Of a stretch of 64,000 nucleotides of DNA, positions 1 to 13,860 are shown piece by piece. Below the pieces are notes generated by a model. That model was not told where the DNA came from, did not search any database, and saw only the letters and a list, made by a program, of their open reading frames with translations. The stretch spans positions 2,679,711 through 2,743,710 of the forward strand of contig MU001495.1 in the NCBI GenBank assembly GCA_010093485.1. Reading direction: 5' to 3'. The translations under genes and the position numbers were made by a program. Source of the DNA: Karstenula rhodostoma CBS 690.94 (taxonomy: Eukaryota > Ascomycota > Dothideomycetes > Pleosporales > Didymosphaeriaceae). The number at the start of each line of letters is the position of its first letter. The stretch's first letter is position 1.

Positions 1-3000
1 TATTCTTATTTTTACTTCTACTACTTTTATCCTTACTTTACCTACTTTCTAGTAGGTCTACCCTATAAATAGCTAGGAGGCAGGCTTATAAAAGGCTATA
101 TATATTTCTAAGTATAATATATCTACTTTTTATAAGTACTATATTTTATAGTAGCTCTATAAGGTAGGCCTAAGTATTAGTTATTATAGTATAGATTAGT
201 AATAGCCTAACTTTAATTACCCTAAGAAGTATCTATATAGTTATAATAGGTTTTTTAAAATTAAGGAATCTCTTATTTATAGTTAGGGTAGTTTTAGATA
301 TAGGTATACTAGGCGCTCTAATATATTAGAAGTATAGTAGTATACTTAGCTTTATAAGCTCTTTAATTAAATACTTAATATATTTAAATAAGATAGATTT
401 TTTTTATTTTTCCTTTATTTTTCTTTTATTCTCTAGTTAAAAAGTATTTTTTATAATTAAATCTAATAAATCTCTACTTACTCTACTTCTTTTATATCTA
501 TAATTATAAAACTTATATCTTAAAGATTAAGTAGCTATATAAATCTAGTAAACTACTATTTTAATAGTATTTTTATTAAATTATCTATAGGTATTTTACT
601 TATTTTAAAATATAAAACCTTAAATAATCCCTTTATATACTCTTATTATAGCTATATATTCTAGATATTAATATAGTAAAGGTATATAGTAATCCTTTTA
701 TTTTTTCTAATTACTAGTCTAATTATTTACTAGTTATTATAGTAGATTTACTAGAGTAATCCTAAGTCTAGTATAAGTTTAGTAAAAAAGTACTTTAAAG
801 CTATTATTTCTTTACTAATATACTCTAGAGTAAGAAGCTCTACTTTTATAGTTAAAATTATAATTATATTTTAATAAGCTACCTTCTATAGAACGGCGTT
901 ACTAAATAGTAGAGTAATATACCTATAGGATAATTATCTTATTAGTAGATTATCTATAAAAAATATATCTCTATAAATAAATAGGTCTAGACTATTATAT
1001 CTACTAAACTAAATTACTTTCTAGCGTGTCCTATAGAGGTATAGAATTACTTAATTAACTACTACTTTATACTTTATACTTAGGTTAGTAAGGAAAAAGG
1101 ATAGCTTTAATATAGTAAATATAATATCTAGTTATAGTATAATTACTATATATAATACTAATCTAACCTTTTCTTAATAACTTTTAATCTACTATAGTAA
1201 TACTTCGCCTTTACTCTTTTTAAGCTTATTAATTAAGAGAGGAGTAGGTAGGAAGCTACTAGTTTTATAAAGCTTAAATCTTTTTATAATCTTATTAATA
1301 TATATATTATATATAAGCGTAATTATCTAATTATCTTAGTCTCTAATTATTTATATTTTAAAAAACTACTTAACTAGTCCTTTATCTTTAATCTTATATT
1401 TATTTATAACCTTATTCTATAGTATTTAAGTTTACTCTTTATAATTATTATAATATAGAAGTAGTATATTATCTATATAGAATAGTACTAGGATTTTTTA
1501 ATCTCTAGAAAGAAATAAATAAGGCTCTTCCTTTAAAGCTTTAAGTCCTTTAGCTCTAAGTAAGCGGGAAAACTCTTTATACTAGAGAAGTAGTAAGTCT
1601 CTTAAACTATAGAGAGCTTAATTTAATCTTATATATATTTCTAGTGTCTTAAACCTATTTAGAAATTTATAGGTTATAGAATTATCTACTATAATTATAG
1701 TATTTAGGAATATTCCTATAATATTATATTATTTAATTTTAAGGTTAAATTCTATAGTAATTATTATTACTACTTAGAATAACCTTACTATAAGCGTGGC
1801 AGTATAGGTTAAGTATAGGATATTCTTTAATTAAAGATTCCCTCTAACTATAATATAAACTTTATAGTTCTTAAACTAACTATTCTAATTAAGCTTATAT
1901 ATAAATACCTATTTTAATAGGAGTAGGTATTTTATTACTTATAATTAGGGTAGCTTTATCTAAGTTCCTTTCTACTATAAGGTAGTAATCTCTTTAATTA
2001 TAGCCTGCTTAAATAGCTTTTCTAGAGGATAGGAAAGTAGATATTTCTAGAGTATTAGTTCTAGTAGTAACTTATCTCTATATAGATAAGCTAGTAATAT
2101 TACTAGTTTTAGTTTCTTAAGTATAGCTACTATAACTACTATATTTAGTATCTTATAGCCTTTATACTTATCCTAGGTTTTATCTACTCCTAGTATAAAT
2201 ATATATATAAAGTTAATCTAGAAACTATTTTTTAAAGATAGATCTACTATTAGTATATATATACTAAAATTTAATCTACCCTCTAATTAATTATTATAAT
2301 CTATATCTTATTATCTTAACCTTTAAACTAGTAAATACCTACTTATTAGTTAGTTAATTTTAGGCGCCTCTTCTTAAAGTTATCTACTTGCCCTACTTAC
2401 TATAGGGAAGATACGCTATTACCTTTAACTTACTAATAGATTTCCTACTTTATCTAGCAGTATAGAGTTAGTTATACTAGGTTAAGAGGTAGTAGTAGGG
2501 TTTTAAAACTCCTACTTTAGGGAAGTATTATTCTAAGGCTCTAGTTTACTAGCTCTTCTAGTTAAATTCTAATTCTAGTAGCTTCTAGTATTCTTATAAT
2601 TATATTAATTAGTCTCTATAATATCTAGCTATAGTATTATATCTAGGGTTATAAGTCCTATATTTAAATCTTAGCCTATATAAATTCCTAGCTACTAGCT
2701 AGCTATATCTATAACTTATATAGTAGTTAGTATTATTACTTTCTAATTTCTTAGCTAGCTATTTTTAGAATCTATTTACTCTAATCCTTTACCCTTAAGT
2801 AATTACTTAGTATCCTTAATTCTTATAATACTTATATACTTATTTAAGCTAGAAGTAAGATTAATTATATTAAATATATCTTCTAGATTATTAACCTTAT
2901 CCTTATAAATACTTTCTATAATTTTTAGAGTTTTTACCTTTAGGAGCTTAACTTTATATACTCCCTAGTAGAAGATTATCTTATTAAATATAATATTCCT

Positions 3001-5800
3001 AGTTATAATTACTTAATTAAGTATAAGAACCTATATTCTATAGATATTAAAAACTTAATAACCTACTAAATACCCAATATAAGCTCTTAAATTCATTTTA
3101 AATCCCCTTCTATTATACCTAGCTTCGCGATCCTTTATTAGAGGATATACTTAGTATCTATAGGTATAAATCCTACTTTAGTCTAGGTAGAGATCTACTA
3201 TTATATATTATATAATTATAGGCTTATAGTACTAAAAGTACTATTAGAACTAGCTATCTAATACTTTATTTAGTAATTAAAAGCTATATACCGCGCTTAG
3301 GCTTATATTATATAGCTAGACTACTATATTTATAATCTCTAGCTATAGCTTTATTAGTAGATTCGCGCTAGACCTTATCTTTACTATTTATTTAATTAGC
3401 TCTTTTCTAGCTTACTTTACTAAACTATTAGTTTTATATATATAAGGTAGTAAAGGGTTAATTATAATTTCTTCTTTAATTACCTATTTCTTATATTATA
3501 ATATCCCTTACTATAGGAGTATTACTATATTATTATTTTACTAGATTTATATAATTTAGAGCTAGTACTTATTCTTTATAAAGGTTAATAGGCGTTTTAT
3601 TAATTATAGAATCTCTAAAAGTATCTTCCCTTATAGATTAAAATTATAGAACTTTCCACTAAATTCTTCCTTTATTATAAGAATCTAGGATTTAAGTATT
3701 TACCCTTACTCTATATTAAATAGGTCTTATATAATATAGTAGAATAGATATAATAAATACTTATATAGTTATTATAAGATTACCTTACTTATATATATAA
3801 CTATATAATACTTATATTCTTATTATCACGTTCCTTTAATTAATACGCTATATACACTGGAAACTAGAGCTTATAAAACCTTTTTTCTAAAGTATTCTAA
3901 TTACTTATACTATAGTTCTTTACTATCTAAGCGGGAGATATTCTCTTTTAATAGCTTAGATAGTTAAATTATATTTATAATAATAGGATAAGAGTATATA
4001 GGCTTATATTTAAGGAAAGTAAGGTTATACTTATATTATAGGTCTACTATTATAATACTTTATTTAATTATTCTAATCCTTAGGGTATTATCTAAGCTAA
4101 GATACTAAATACTAACTTTTTTAAGTTAAGCTTCTAAGATAATATTTATATAAAAGTTCTTAACTACCTTTATATCTTTAAGTAGTAGATTCTCTAATTA
4201 TTTTCTATTCTTACTATAAAGAATATTCTTAATTAGGTAATTTCCTATTCCTAAGATAGGTAGAGCTTAAGTTTCTACTTTAACTTAGTCTTCTATAGTT
4301 ACTTTCTTAAAAGAACTAGTAACTAGAAAATTCTAATTATTAATAAGGTAAATAGTAGTTATACTATTTAGAATTATACTTTTAGAAAGTAGGTAAGGAT
4401 TCTATATTATATTATAGATTCTATTCTTAGAGACTTTACTTAGAAGGTTAATTAGATTAATAAGAGCTACTATAATACTACTAGGGTAATTAATAGTAAG
4501 CTACTTCTTATTACTTATTTTCTAATTAGTGCTATTAATCTTAGTCTATAGCTTTAACTATTATAAAAGCTTTAAATAGCTTAAGATTTTATTTTACTCT
4601 TTATTAGAAAGGTTAAATACTTAGGATCTATTAATTAAAGTACTAGTAATAGCTATTTATAAGTATTAATATTTAATTAGTTACTATTTATATTAAGTAT
4701 TCTTATAGGGGTAGTTAAAATAATTATTATTTTATATATTATTAGATAATTCCCTACTAGGCTTAGTAGTCTAACTACTAAATATTATATAGATACTAGT
4801 CCTTTTATAATTAAAATAAAGTAATTATTCCTAGATTAGTACTAAAAATACCTTTCTAATTTTAGAAAGTATTATTATAGGCCTTCTAAGTATTTTATTA
4901 AGTAGGATTTATTACTTAATTAAGTAGGACTACTTAGAGACAATCTTCTCGCCTAAAGCTTTAAAGAAATTATAGGTTATAAGTACTCCTTTAGTTTCTT
5001 TAATTAAGTATATAATTGCTTTATAGTAGAGGAACTACTATTTTTTAAACTAGGTCTCTAAATTCTATTATCTACTCTTTACTTTATTAAAATAAGTATA
5101 ATACTATACTTAAATAAGGTTCTTAGTTACTCCTTTAGTAGGCACTAGATTATTTTTTAGTATATAAAGTAGATATTATAAGGTAGATTTATTATCTTTA
5201 ACTATATTAATTATTACTAGAGTAAGGAGATCTTAGGAGATAGTAGTATAAACCTAGTTCTAGAGATTTTATAATTTAGAATAGCGTATCTACTAGTTAG
5301 AGACTATAGTATAATATTCTATAATTCTTAAAATATAGCTTTCCTTATCCTTCTTATATAATTTAAGCTTCTACTTATAATTTTTAAGGTTATTTAAAGC
5401 GACTAGTTAGTATAATTCCTCTAGAATAACTAGTTAAATAGGATAATTATCCTTAATTAAGGGGACTATTAGACTATCTAGATTAATTTTAGACTAGATA
5501 CCTTTAGAATTTACTTAGAAATATAAGCTTATAAACTAATAAGGCTAGGTTATTTAATTAATAAGCTAGGTCTAAATAACTAGAATAGTTAAATCGCTTA
5601 TAGCTTTATTAAATAAAGAAGGCTTTTAGTATAATAGGAGAACCTAAGAGGGCGTATTTAAGTAGTAAAGTATATAGGGAGAATTATCCTATATTCTAAG
5701 TACTAGGCTTATAACTATAGTAGAGAAAAGGAGCTTAAATATCTCTTTATTTAGGGAGCGAATTAATTAGATTACTATATAAGAAAAGATTACTAGAAAG
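1..5800 (-). mobile_element. Decayed Ty1/Copia-type LTR retrotransposon relic
   Basis: Read on the minus strand, about 1,900 down to 1,300 translates, through many stops, into a recognisable Copia reverse transcriptase. A VRGNLQ-like stretch lies near 1,840, followed by FNLKI and an IFLN-like region, and then the YIDN-I-LLL active-site block (normally YVDD) near 1,460-1,490. Near 3,640-3,700 a decayed D-x-x-x-EF-like stretch fits the integrase core. The order integrase then reverse transcriptase on the minus strand is the Copia order. Aspartate and tryptophan codons are changed in the way G-to-A transitions would change them. No long terminal repeat could be delimited. Edges are guesses, and more than one element may be nested here. 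The relic is non-functional. Confidence 0.62.
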
Positions 5801-5899
5801 GCTAGTTATATACTATACTTATCCTAAATTAGTTTAGTACTTAGGTTAAGGTACCCCTTATTATAGCTAATTGGAGCTCTATAATCCCTAATATTACTA

Positions 5900-8800
5900 A
5901 GTATTATTTACTTTCTTAATAATTAGTTTATTTTACTATTAAGTCTTATACTATAATAAGGTTCTAATAGGCCTAGTTATAAACCTAAATAATAGCTTTA
6001 AGGTAAGTAGTAATAAACTTATAAACTTATTTAAAGCTAATATTATTAGGGGAGTTCTTAGATAATCTAATTCTATTCCTTTAGTTCTAAAAGACTTTAG
6101 CTTTATAGCTAAACTTAATTTTATATAGAGAGAAACTAGTAGATTTATTAGGTAAAGAGGCTTATACCTAGTCTATTAAAAGGAGTAGATCTAACTAGTT
6201 ATTTTAAAATTTATTAATAAATAGGTAAAAATACTAGTTAATATACTTATTATATATCTTAGTTTAGCTATCTATTTAGATATAATCTATAGATATAAAT
6301 TTCTACTATATATCTATAAGGTAATATAGTTTACTAGTAAAATTAGAAGTAAATTATAGCCCTTAATCTAATATAATAGATTTAGAGATACTAAAAATCC
6401 TCTAGATATACTAGTAATAAAGAGAGGTAGCCTATTCTATAGTAATTATTTTATAGTATAGTAGTAAAAAGATATATTTACTTAGATAGTATATATAAAC
6501 TATAATATTATTAAAGCCCTTTTAGTTTAGTAGAAAACTCTTAAAGTTTATAGAAATATTTTACTATATAGCCTCTAGAATAGGTAGTAGCTAAAGCAGG
6601 CCTAGCTTCTTATTATAAGAGGGCTTAGTTTAGTAATAGATTTTATAATTTTATATAAACTATTTAATATCTATATATATATAGCTCTAATAGTATAATT
6701 TCTAGATAAGTTTATAGATCTTTTTAGTACTAGGGTATATAGTTATCTAGTAGGAGTAAACTATATTAATAAGGATTATTTAAAGCTAACTAGTTTTAGG
6801 GATAACTAGATAGTCTTAGTATAAAAGAAGCCTAGAAGATATTCTATTATACTTACTATTTAGTTTAGAAGTAGCCTTTTAAAGTAGTTCTAAGATTAGG
6901 TTAGTATAATTTACTTTAAGTAGATAGTTTACTAGTATAATAGAAGAGTTTTATAATTTAGCCTCCCTATTTTACTAATTTAACTTAGTAGTAATAACTA
7001 ATACTACTATTTTATAGTTCTTATTATTAGTATTATTATTAGTAATATCCTATTATTAGGGAAAAAAGTATATTATATAGGCTAACTTAGCTTTTACCTT
7101 CTATATAACTAGTTCTTCCTATTTTTATAATAATATATTAGCTATAATATTTATAAATCTAGAGTAAAATATAATTATATAGTTATACTAGGATAATACT
7201 TTTAACTAATAAGTCTAGTAGAGTATAAGTTCTTATTTTATAGAGAAGTATTTAAGTATATAATAGTCTATAATAATAGTAAATAACTCTTCTAACTATA
7301 GATTAATAAGCTAGATATACTATATATATAACCTACCTATAATAGTAAGTATTTCCTTATTATAAATATTATAATTTATCTCTACTAGTTTTATTTTATA
7401 TAAGTAAAAACTAAAAGATTTTTAGATTCTATTATTTTATATCTATAAGATAACTCCTATAATAATACTATTACTAGTATTAGTTTCTATCTATATCTTA
7501 TAGTAGGGGGAGTACTATATAATAAAATTATCTAAGTAGAAAAGGTCCTTTATAGTTTAAAAAGTAGTATATTTCTTATTTTTAAATTTATACTAAGTAT
7601 CTTTTTTAGTTAGCTTAGTAAGGGGTTAAATAATATATCTATAGTTTTTAAAATAGGTCTAATAGTAATTATAGAATCCTAAAAAGGATTAGAGAGTATA
7701 GAGACTAGTAGGCTCTTTCTAGTCCTATACTATAGTTTCCTTTTTAGAATCCTTATAGATCCTATTAGTAGTAATAATAAAGCTTAGGAATTTAATTTCT
7801 TAAATAGTAAATTTACTTTTCTTAATATTATAATAGAGGTAGTACTCTTTTAGCTATTTAATAACTTTAGATATATAAGCCTTATACTCTAGGGAGTCCT
7901 TAGAGTAGATAAGGATATTATTAATATAAATTATATAAATTAAATTAATTATATTAGCTAGAATTATATTAATAAAGTATTAGAATAATACTAGTCTATT
8001 AGTTATACTAAAAGGAAGAATATTATACTTAAAGTTACTATATTAAGTTTAAAATATAGAGAGGTTAAAGATATATTTAGTAAGTTATATATAGTAAAAG
8101 GCTTATTATAGGTCTAGTTTAGTAAATATATATATTCTAAATAGATATATAAGAGTTTCCTTTAATAGTAGTATAGAAATAATATTCTTTTTAGTAATAT
8201 TATTAAGCCTTTTATAATTAATATAAAGATACTACCCCCCTCTAGACTTCTTTATATATAAGATAGGGGAGGTAAAGCTAGTATTACTAAAGGAAATAAA
8301 TCCTTTCTTTATTATATTCTAAATATATAAGTATAATAATTCTAGCTTATTAAGGGATATAGGATATAGTAGGGAGGTCTTTAAAATATTAATATTTTTA
8401 GTAAGGATAATATTATAGTTAATACCTTCCTATTATAGGGGTAAGGTATTTACCTCTTATTTATTAAAGTAAGAAATATCTATCCCTACCTATCTATAGT
8501 AGGGAAGCTTAGCTTTAAGTTCTACTAGTAGCTATTCTTAAGACTTTTCTAGAGAATTAGTTATAGCTTCCTTCTTATAATACTTAGCTTTTATAAGTTT
8601 AAGTAACTTATATTAACTAATAGAGCTAATCTCTATACCTTATATACTAACTATAAATACTATAGTAGAAATAATTAAAATATTAATACTAGTCTTAAGA
8701 AGTTATTCCCTTATTAGTATTTAATACTTAGGGGGTTCCTTTAGAGTTAGTAGCCTTAGATTAGATAGTACTTTATTTATCTTATATAAATCTTCCTTAT

Positions 8801-11800
8801 ATTAAAGCTACTCTATAGGGTAGAAAGTAATAATAACTTAATTCTTTAGATAGTTTTTTAATTTAATCTTTAGCTCTTATAAGAGTTTCTTAGTAGCTTA
8901 TTTACTAGAGTTTCTAGTAGAATTAGGCTTAGTAGAGGTAATTAATTCCCTTAGTAATAATTTATTATTATATAGTAATTTATTACTATATTTATATACT
9001 AGGGTATTATCCTTAATACTAGACTTAGCTAATTACTAACTTTTATCTCTAGACTCTAGTAGTTTAGCTTTATTACTATCCTTATTTAAAGATATATAGT
9101 ATATTATAATAAAGTCCTTATTTAGAATAGGCTCTACTAAAAGTAGTTAATAATTACTATAGTTCTAGGGGGTAACCTATACTAGAGAGATAGATAATAT
9201 TCTAGACTCTATAGAGATTTTAAACTCCTTTATAGGGGAGTATTCCCTATAGAGTAATTATACTTATTAAAGTTAAATATTCTCCTTTTTAAAGTTAGTA
9301 TCCTATTAGTTAGTATTAAACTAGTATTCTTTATTAACTAGTAGGAGTAGGTAGTATAGTACTATAAGTAGAGTAATAACCTATAATAATATATTATCTA
9401 ACTATCTTAAGTACTAGTTATAATAATTAATTAGTATCTTAGTATTTTTAAAGAATTTTTATCCTATAATAAGGTTATAGTCTTCTATTTTATATAGGAT
9501 AAATTATATAGTTATAGGGTATTTATTAATATTAAGTACTACTTAAAAATAGTAATTAACCAAGATAGCCTTCTTACTAGCGAAATTTTTAAGAGGGATT
9601 AGATATTTAAACTATATTAATTTAATACTAAGTTAGTACCTTAGTACTTTCTCTAGCTATAAGATAATAAGATTATATATAAATATACTAGAATTAATAA
9701 GACTATATATATAAATCTTATATTTATTATTTTAGAATATTATAGAAAGTATAAAAGGTATTCCTCTAAATAAGTTAGGGATTTAAATACTTTTAGAGTT
9801 AGTATAATACTTCTTAGGGTAGAATACTAGCTTTTATAGGTTAATTAATTCTATACCTACTACTTCTATTAGGGGTACTAGCCTAGAGTTAACTAATACC
9901 TCTAGTTTTCTAACTTAAAGTCTAACTTAGAGTCTTTATTAGAGGTATATTTATTACTAGATTTTAGAAAAAAGTAAATCTTATTTTCTTTTTAAATTTT
10001 TATAATAGTAGTAATAGTATACCTATTATAGGATTTAATAGGGTAATTATAGTAAATATAGTTCTTAGAGAGATAGTTATAATATACCTAATTTTTATAA
10101 TACTACTCTCTAAAGTATCTATATCTAGGGTTAGTAGATTAGTACTTTAGAACTAATTTTACTATAGTATTTTTAGGTAGTCCTATAGTATAATAAGGGG
10201 CTAAAGTAATTATTTATAATAAAAACTCTTTATAATAGTATAGGGTAAAGGGAGTAAGTTAGTTATAATTAGCCTAATAGTTATACTTAAAGGTTTTATA
10301 TAGCTTATAGATAATAGTATAAAATTTATTATAATTTATAATAGGGTTAATAATATTCTAGGTAAGCTAGTTAGTAAGCTTTATATAGAGCTTTTTATAG
10401 AGTATCTCCTTAGAATTATTAAAATAAAATCTAGTCTAGTTTATAAATATATTATACTATATAATAAATAAATTTATATTTCCTCTAAGTAGAAATATTA
10501 TCTTCTAGAGGTTAGTATAGATATTAATATTCTAGTTTAGTAATATAAATATAGCTTAGAGGTAGTTATATAGACCTATAAGAGATATAGTTAATTACTA
10601 CTATTTTTAGGTATTAAAAATTTTAAAGGTATAACCTTCTAGCTATATATTAATATAATTAGTAATAGTTATAGTATATTCTTTAGAAGTATTTTACTAA
10701 AAATAATCTATATTAGACTTAATCTTAACCTCTAGTAAATAGAATTATAGCTTAAATTAAGCCTTATTACTATTAAACTTATTAGGGTCTAGAACCTTAG
10801 AGGATAGGTATTTATTCTAGTAAGCTTAATACTTTATATAATAAAGGTTTAGTACTTTATAAGAAAGTTTATTAGGGGTATTTACTTTTAGAATATATTA
10901 ACCTATAGTAGAATAGCCTATACCTTACTAACTATCTATTTTTAAAATAACTAGTTTAGTATTATATTTAATAGTAGGTACTAGCTTAGTAGATAAAGTA
11001 CTAAACTAGTAAGATAACTTAAAGCTATTATTACTATTTAAGTTACTAATTACTACTTATATTAGTTAATTTTTAGCCTTAGTAGTCTTTTTTAGTTCTA
11101 TAATCTTAGTTTATAGATAACTATTTTCCTTTTAAGTCTATATCTAGAAGTCTATTATAATATTAATTTTATTATTTAGATTTATATTTTACTAAACTAG
11201 CTTTTATTACTAGTCCTATACTTTATATATATATTAGGATAAGACTATAAGTTATAACTTTATAGTAAATAAGGCTATATTAGCCTTAATATAGTCTATA
11301 TATATATTAGAAGTAGTAGTAAACTCTAGGCTTTAGTAATTTAAGATCTTTAGATACTTTCTATCTAAAGTAATTAGGTTTAGAATAATTATATTAATAT
11401 TAGTAAAGGCTATATATAGTTTAGATATTTTTTTTAACTCTTATAGTCTAGTTATTTATAGACTAGTCTTAAAGTTATCTTCTTTTTTCTTATAGTTTCT
11501 AGTTCTAAGATTCTAATAGAGGCCTAATTCCTTTTTAATCTTATTAATATTAGTTAGATATTCTTTAGTATTTTTAGGTAGCTAGATATCTAGTTCTAGT
11601 AGGAAAAATTTAATCTAGAAAGATAGGTCTTCTAGCTTATAGGGAGATTATATACTAGAGGTTTTAACTATTAATACCTATTCTTATATTAGAATAGATA
11701 AGTAATTTTAGAGTAGTATATATAGTATCTTACCTATAGTTATACTATAATAAGGGTTATTTACCTTTAAAATATTATTAAAGTCTTCTTTACTAAAATT

Positions 11801-12000
11801 AAAAACTATTATTACTTTAGTAGCGCGGCTTATAGAGCAAGTTCTAATATAATTTTAAAAAAAAAATATTAAGTTTCTATTAATAAACTATTTAAATACT
11901 AGAGGTTTTATTTTTATATACTTAGTTATAGGTAATAGTATAGTAGGTATAGAGCTATTTAGAGGTAAAGTAGATAAGGAGAGAGGGCTATCTAAAATAA
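5900..12000 (-). mobile_element. Decayed Ty3/Gypsy-type LTR retrotransposon relic
   Basis: On the minus strand, 8,080 down to 7,899 reads as a Gypsy reverse transcriptase with stops. An F-x-T-x-YSNFKYNILPF-like stretch is followed by a YINNILIYSK block at 7,899-7,928, where intact elements have YIDDILIYS. Both catalytic aspartate codons have become asparagine codons, a G-to-A change typical of RIP. Farther along the same strand, around 6,240-6,420, a GYNLLLILLVNY-like stretch resembles the integrase core. The order reverse transcriptase then integrase is the Gypsy order. Sequence upstream on that strand (9.5-12 kb) would hold gag, but I cannot recognise it. Boundaries and LTRs were not found. 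Confidence 0.66.
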
Positions 12001-12242
12001 AGATATTATATAAATTAATATTTACTATAAGGGTAAAAGGTAGATTTAGATAAATAAGATATAAGTAATAAGTAGATAGTTAGTTATATTTTAAGCCTAT
12101 TTATTAAAAGTATATATATTATTTTTAGTATACCTATAATAGGTATATATTTTTATTTAAAAGAGATTTAACCTTTATAGTAGTTTATTCTACTAAAAGT
12201 ACCTAATATTAGTAGATTTTTAAAAGAGTTTAAAAAATTTAA

Positions 12243-12470
12243 AAGGATATTCTAGCGCCTTAATAGCTAGCCTTTAATAAGGATTTTAGAGAATATTCTA
12301 GTACTTTAATAGCTAGTCTTTAATAAGGACTTTAGAGGATATTCTAGCGCCTTAATAGCTAGTTTTTAATAAGGACTTTAGAGGATATTCTAATACCTTA
12401 ATAGCTAGTTTTTAATAAGGACTTTAAAGGATATTCTAGCGCCTTAATAGCTAATCTAAAAAAAAATTTT
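12243..12470. repeat. 46-bp tandem repeat, about five copies
   Basis: The word TATTCTA recurs at 12,248, 12,294, 12,340, 12,386 and 12,432, exactly 46 bases apart each time. Units share TAATAGCTAG followed by a TTTAATAAGGA stretch. Copies differ mainly by transitions: TCTAGCGCC in three copies is TCTAGTACT or TCTAATACC in the others, as RIP or deamination would produce. It may be a minisatellite inside the leader or LTR of the adjacent Gypsy-like relic. No coding or known regulatory role can be read from it. Confidence 0.9.
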
Positions 12471-13167
12471 AGGATTTTAATAGACCTTTCTATACCTAAA
12501 GAGCTAAAGGTAGATATTATAATTACTAATTTCTAGCTAAAAAAAGGGGTCTTAAGTTTAATATAAGGCTAGAATATAACTAAATAAAGTAAATACTCTT
12601 AGAATTAAATAAATAGAAGAAACTATATAAATTAAAACTAAACTTAAGATACTAAAATAGAGAGAATTTTAAGAAGGGACTCTCTATATATTAAATATTT
12701 AAGATTTACTAACTAATCTATATATAGGCTACTAGATAAGGCCTAAGCTTAAAGGTAAGTAAATATCCTATAAGGGGATTTAATCTTAGGTTAAATTAAT
12801 TCTTATAGATTATAGTAATAGATTATAGATAAAATCTATATTTAAATATATTTTAAATAAATTAGCCCTAAAGAGGTATTAGGAGGATAAAGAAATAAAA
12901 AGGATACTAATAATAACTTTATTTTTAAAGTAACCTAACTCTAAAAACTTTATAATTACTACTTTAAATAAGGTAGTTACGCTAGTAAGGGGTATAGTTA
13001 GCTAAGGTAAAAACTATAGTCGGGTGAGCTGCATCCTGGCCTTGGTGGGACCGCCTTTCACGTTCAAGTGCTCCCCCAGCTAGCACCCAACTTCTTTCCA
13101 ACCACCGCCTACCACCCAGCTCACCTCCTCCGTCCCCCCCAAGTCTTCCAGACCACAAACGCCCACC

Positions 13168-13860
13168 ATGGACCCCTTCGAAGTGCGCATCCGCTTCACC
13201 TCGCACCTCACCCACCTCACCGCCTCGCACACGACGCACCAACGCGCCGCCATCTTCGCGCTTAAGAACCGCTCCATGGACGAAGACCTGCACAGCTGCA
13301 TCCTCGAGCAGCTCGAAACCTCGACGCTCAACACGCGCGCAAACATAATGTACTTCATCGAGACGCTCACGAGCCTCGCAAAGCAGGAGGGCGCCCTTGA
13401 GTTCGTCCGCATGATGCAGCGCGACATACTCCGCGTCGTCGACGCCGTCGTGCCCGGCGACGGCAGCGGCGCCGCGAATGTGCGGGTTGTGCGGAAAGTC
13501 CTCAGCGGGCTCGGCGAGAAGGGCGTGCTTATGAAAGACACGGTCGTCGAGCTCGAGGATATTCTCAAGGAGCGCGAGCGCGAGGGCGGTGAGGGGAATC
13601 TGTTTGTGAGTGCGGGCGGGGACGAGGGCACGCCGAGGCGCGGCAACGGCGTGAGGTTGGATAAGAGGCAAATTGAGCAGCGGATTGAGGAGGATCGCGA
13701 GAGGCATAAGCGCGCTAGGGAGAGTATTTGGGCGGTGCCGGGGGAGAACGAGGCGGAGATGGAGAGGCTGTGGGAGGAGGCGAGTGAGATTGGGGAGGAC
13801 GATTGGATTGCGGCACAGGAGGATATGTTGGAGCGGAGGCAGGCTGTTGCGTTGGGGTAG
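13168..13860 (+). CDS. CTK3: CTD kinase subunit gamma (Ctk3)
   Basis: This is a single exon of 230 residues. The N-terminus MDPFEVRIRFTSHL and the stretch MDEDLHSCILEQLE are hallmarks of fungal Ctk3, whose N-terminal half (about residues 1-140) is a CTD-interacting-domain-like helical fold. The C-terminal half is charged and helical (EQRIEEDRERHKRARES, then WEEASEIGEDDW). Ctk3 is known to join the kinase Ctk1 and cyclin Ctk2 in the nuclear CTDK-I complex, which phosphorylates Ser2 of the RNA polymerase II C-terminal domain. The ATG lies in an ACC-ATG context and is the first one in this frame. The gene starts only about 150 bp from the RIP-mutated block, so its promoter is very short or reaches into AT-rich DNA. 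Confidence 0.88.
   Translation: MDPFEVRIRFTSHLTHLTASHTTHQRAAIFALKNRSMDEDLHSCILEQLETSTLNTRANIMYFIETLTSLAKQEGALEFVRMMQRDILRVVDAVVPGDGSGAANVRVVRKVLSGLGEKGVLMKDTVVELEDILKEREREGGEGNLFVSAGGDEGTPRRGNGVRLDKRQIEQRIEEDRERHKRARESIWAVPGENEAEMERLWEEASEIGEDDWIAAQEDMLERRQAVALG

Larger units (their letters stand above)
1..13020. repeat. AT-rich, RIP-saturated heterochromatin-like block
   Basis: The block is built almost entirely from A/T with short C and G runs and carries no open reading frame of note. CpA and TpG are nearly absent: in the first 480 bases I count one CpA (position 91) and no TpG, while TpA is everywhere. This is the product expected from repeat-induced point mutation, a fungal premeiotic process that changes C to T in duplicated DNA, mainly at CpA. 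Composition changes within a few bases at about 13,020, where normal GC-rich gene sequence begins. Decayed retrotransposon coding sequence is recognisable inside (separate entries). The left edge of the block lies outside the window. Confidence 0.93.
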
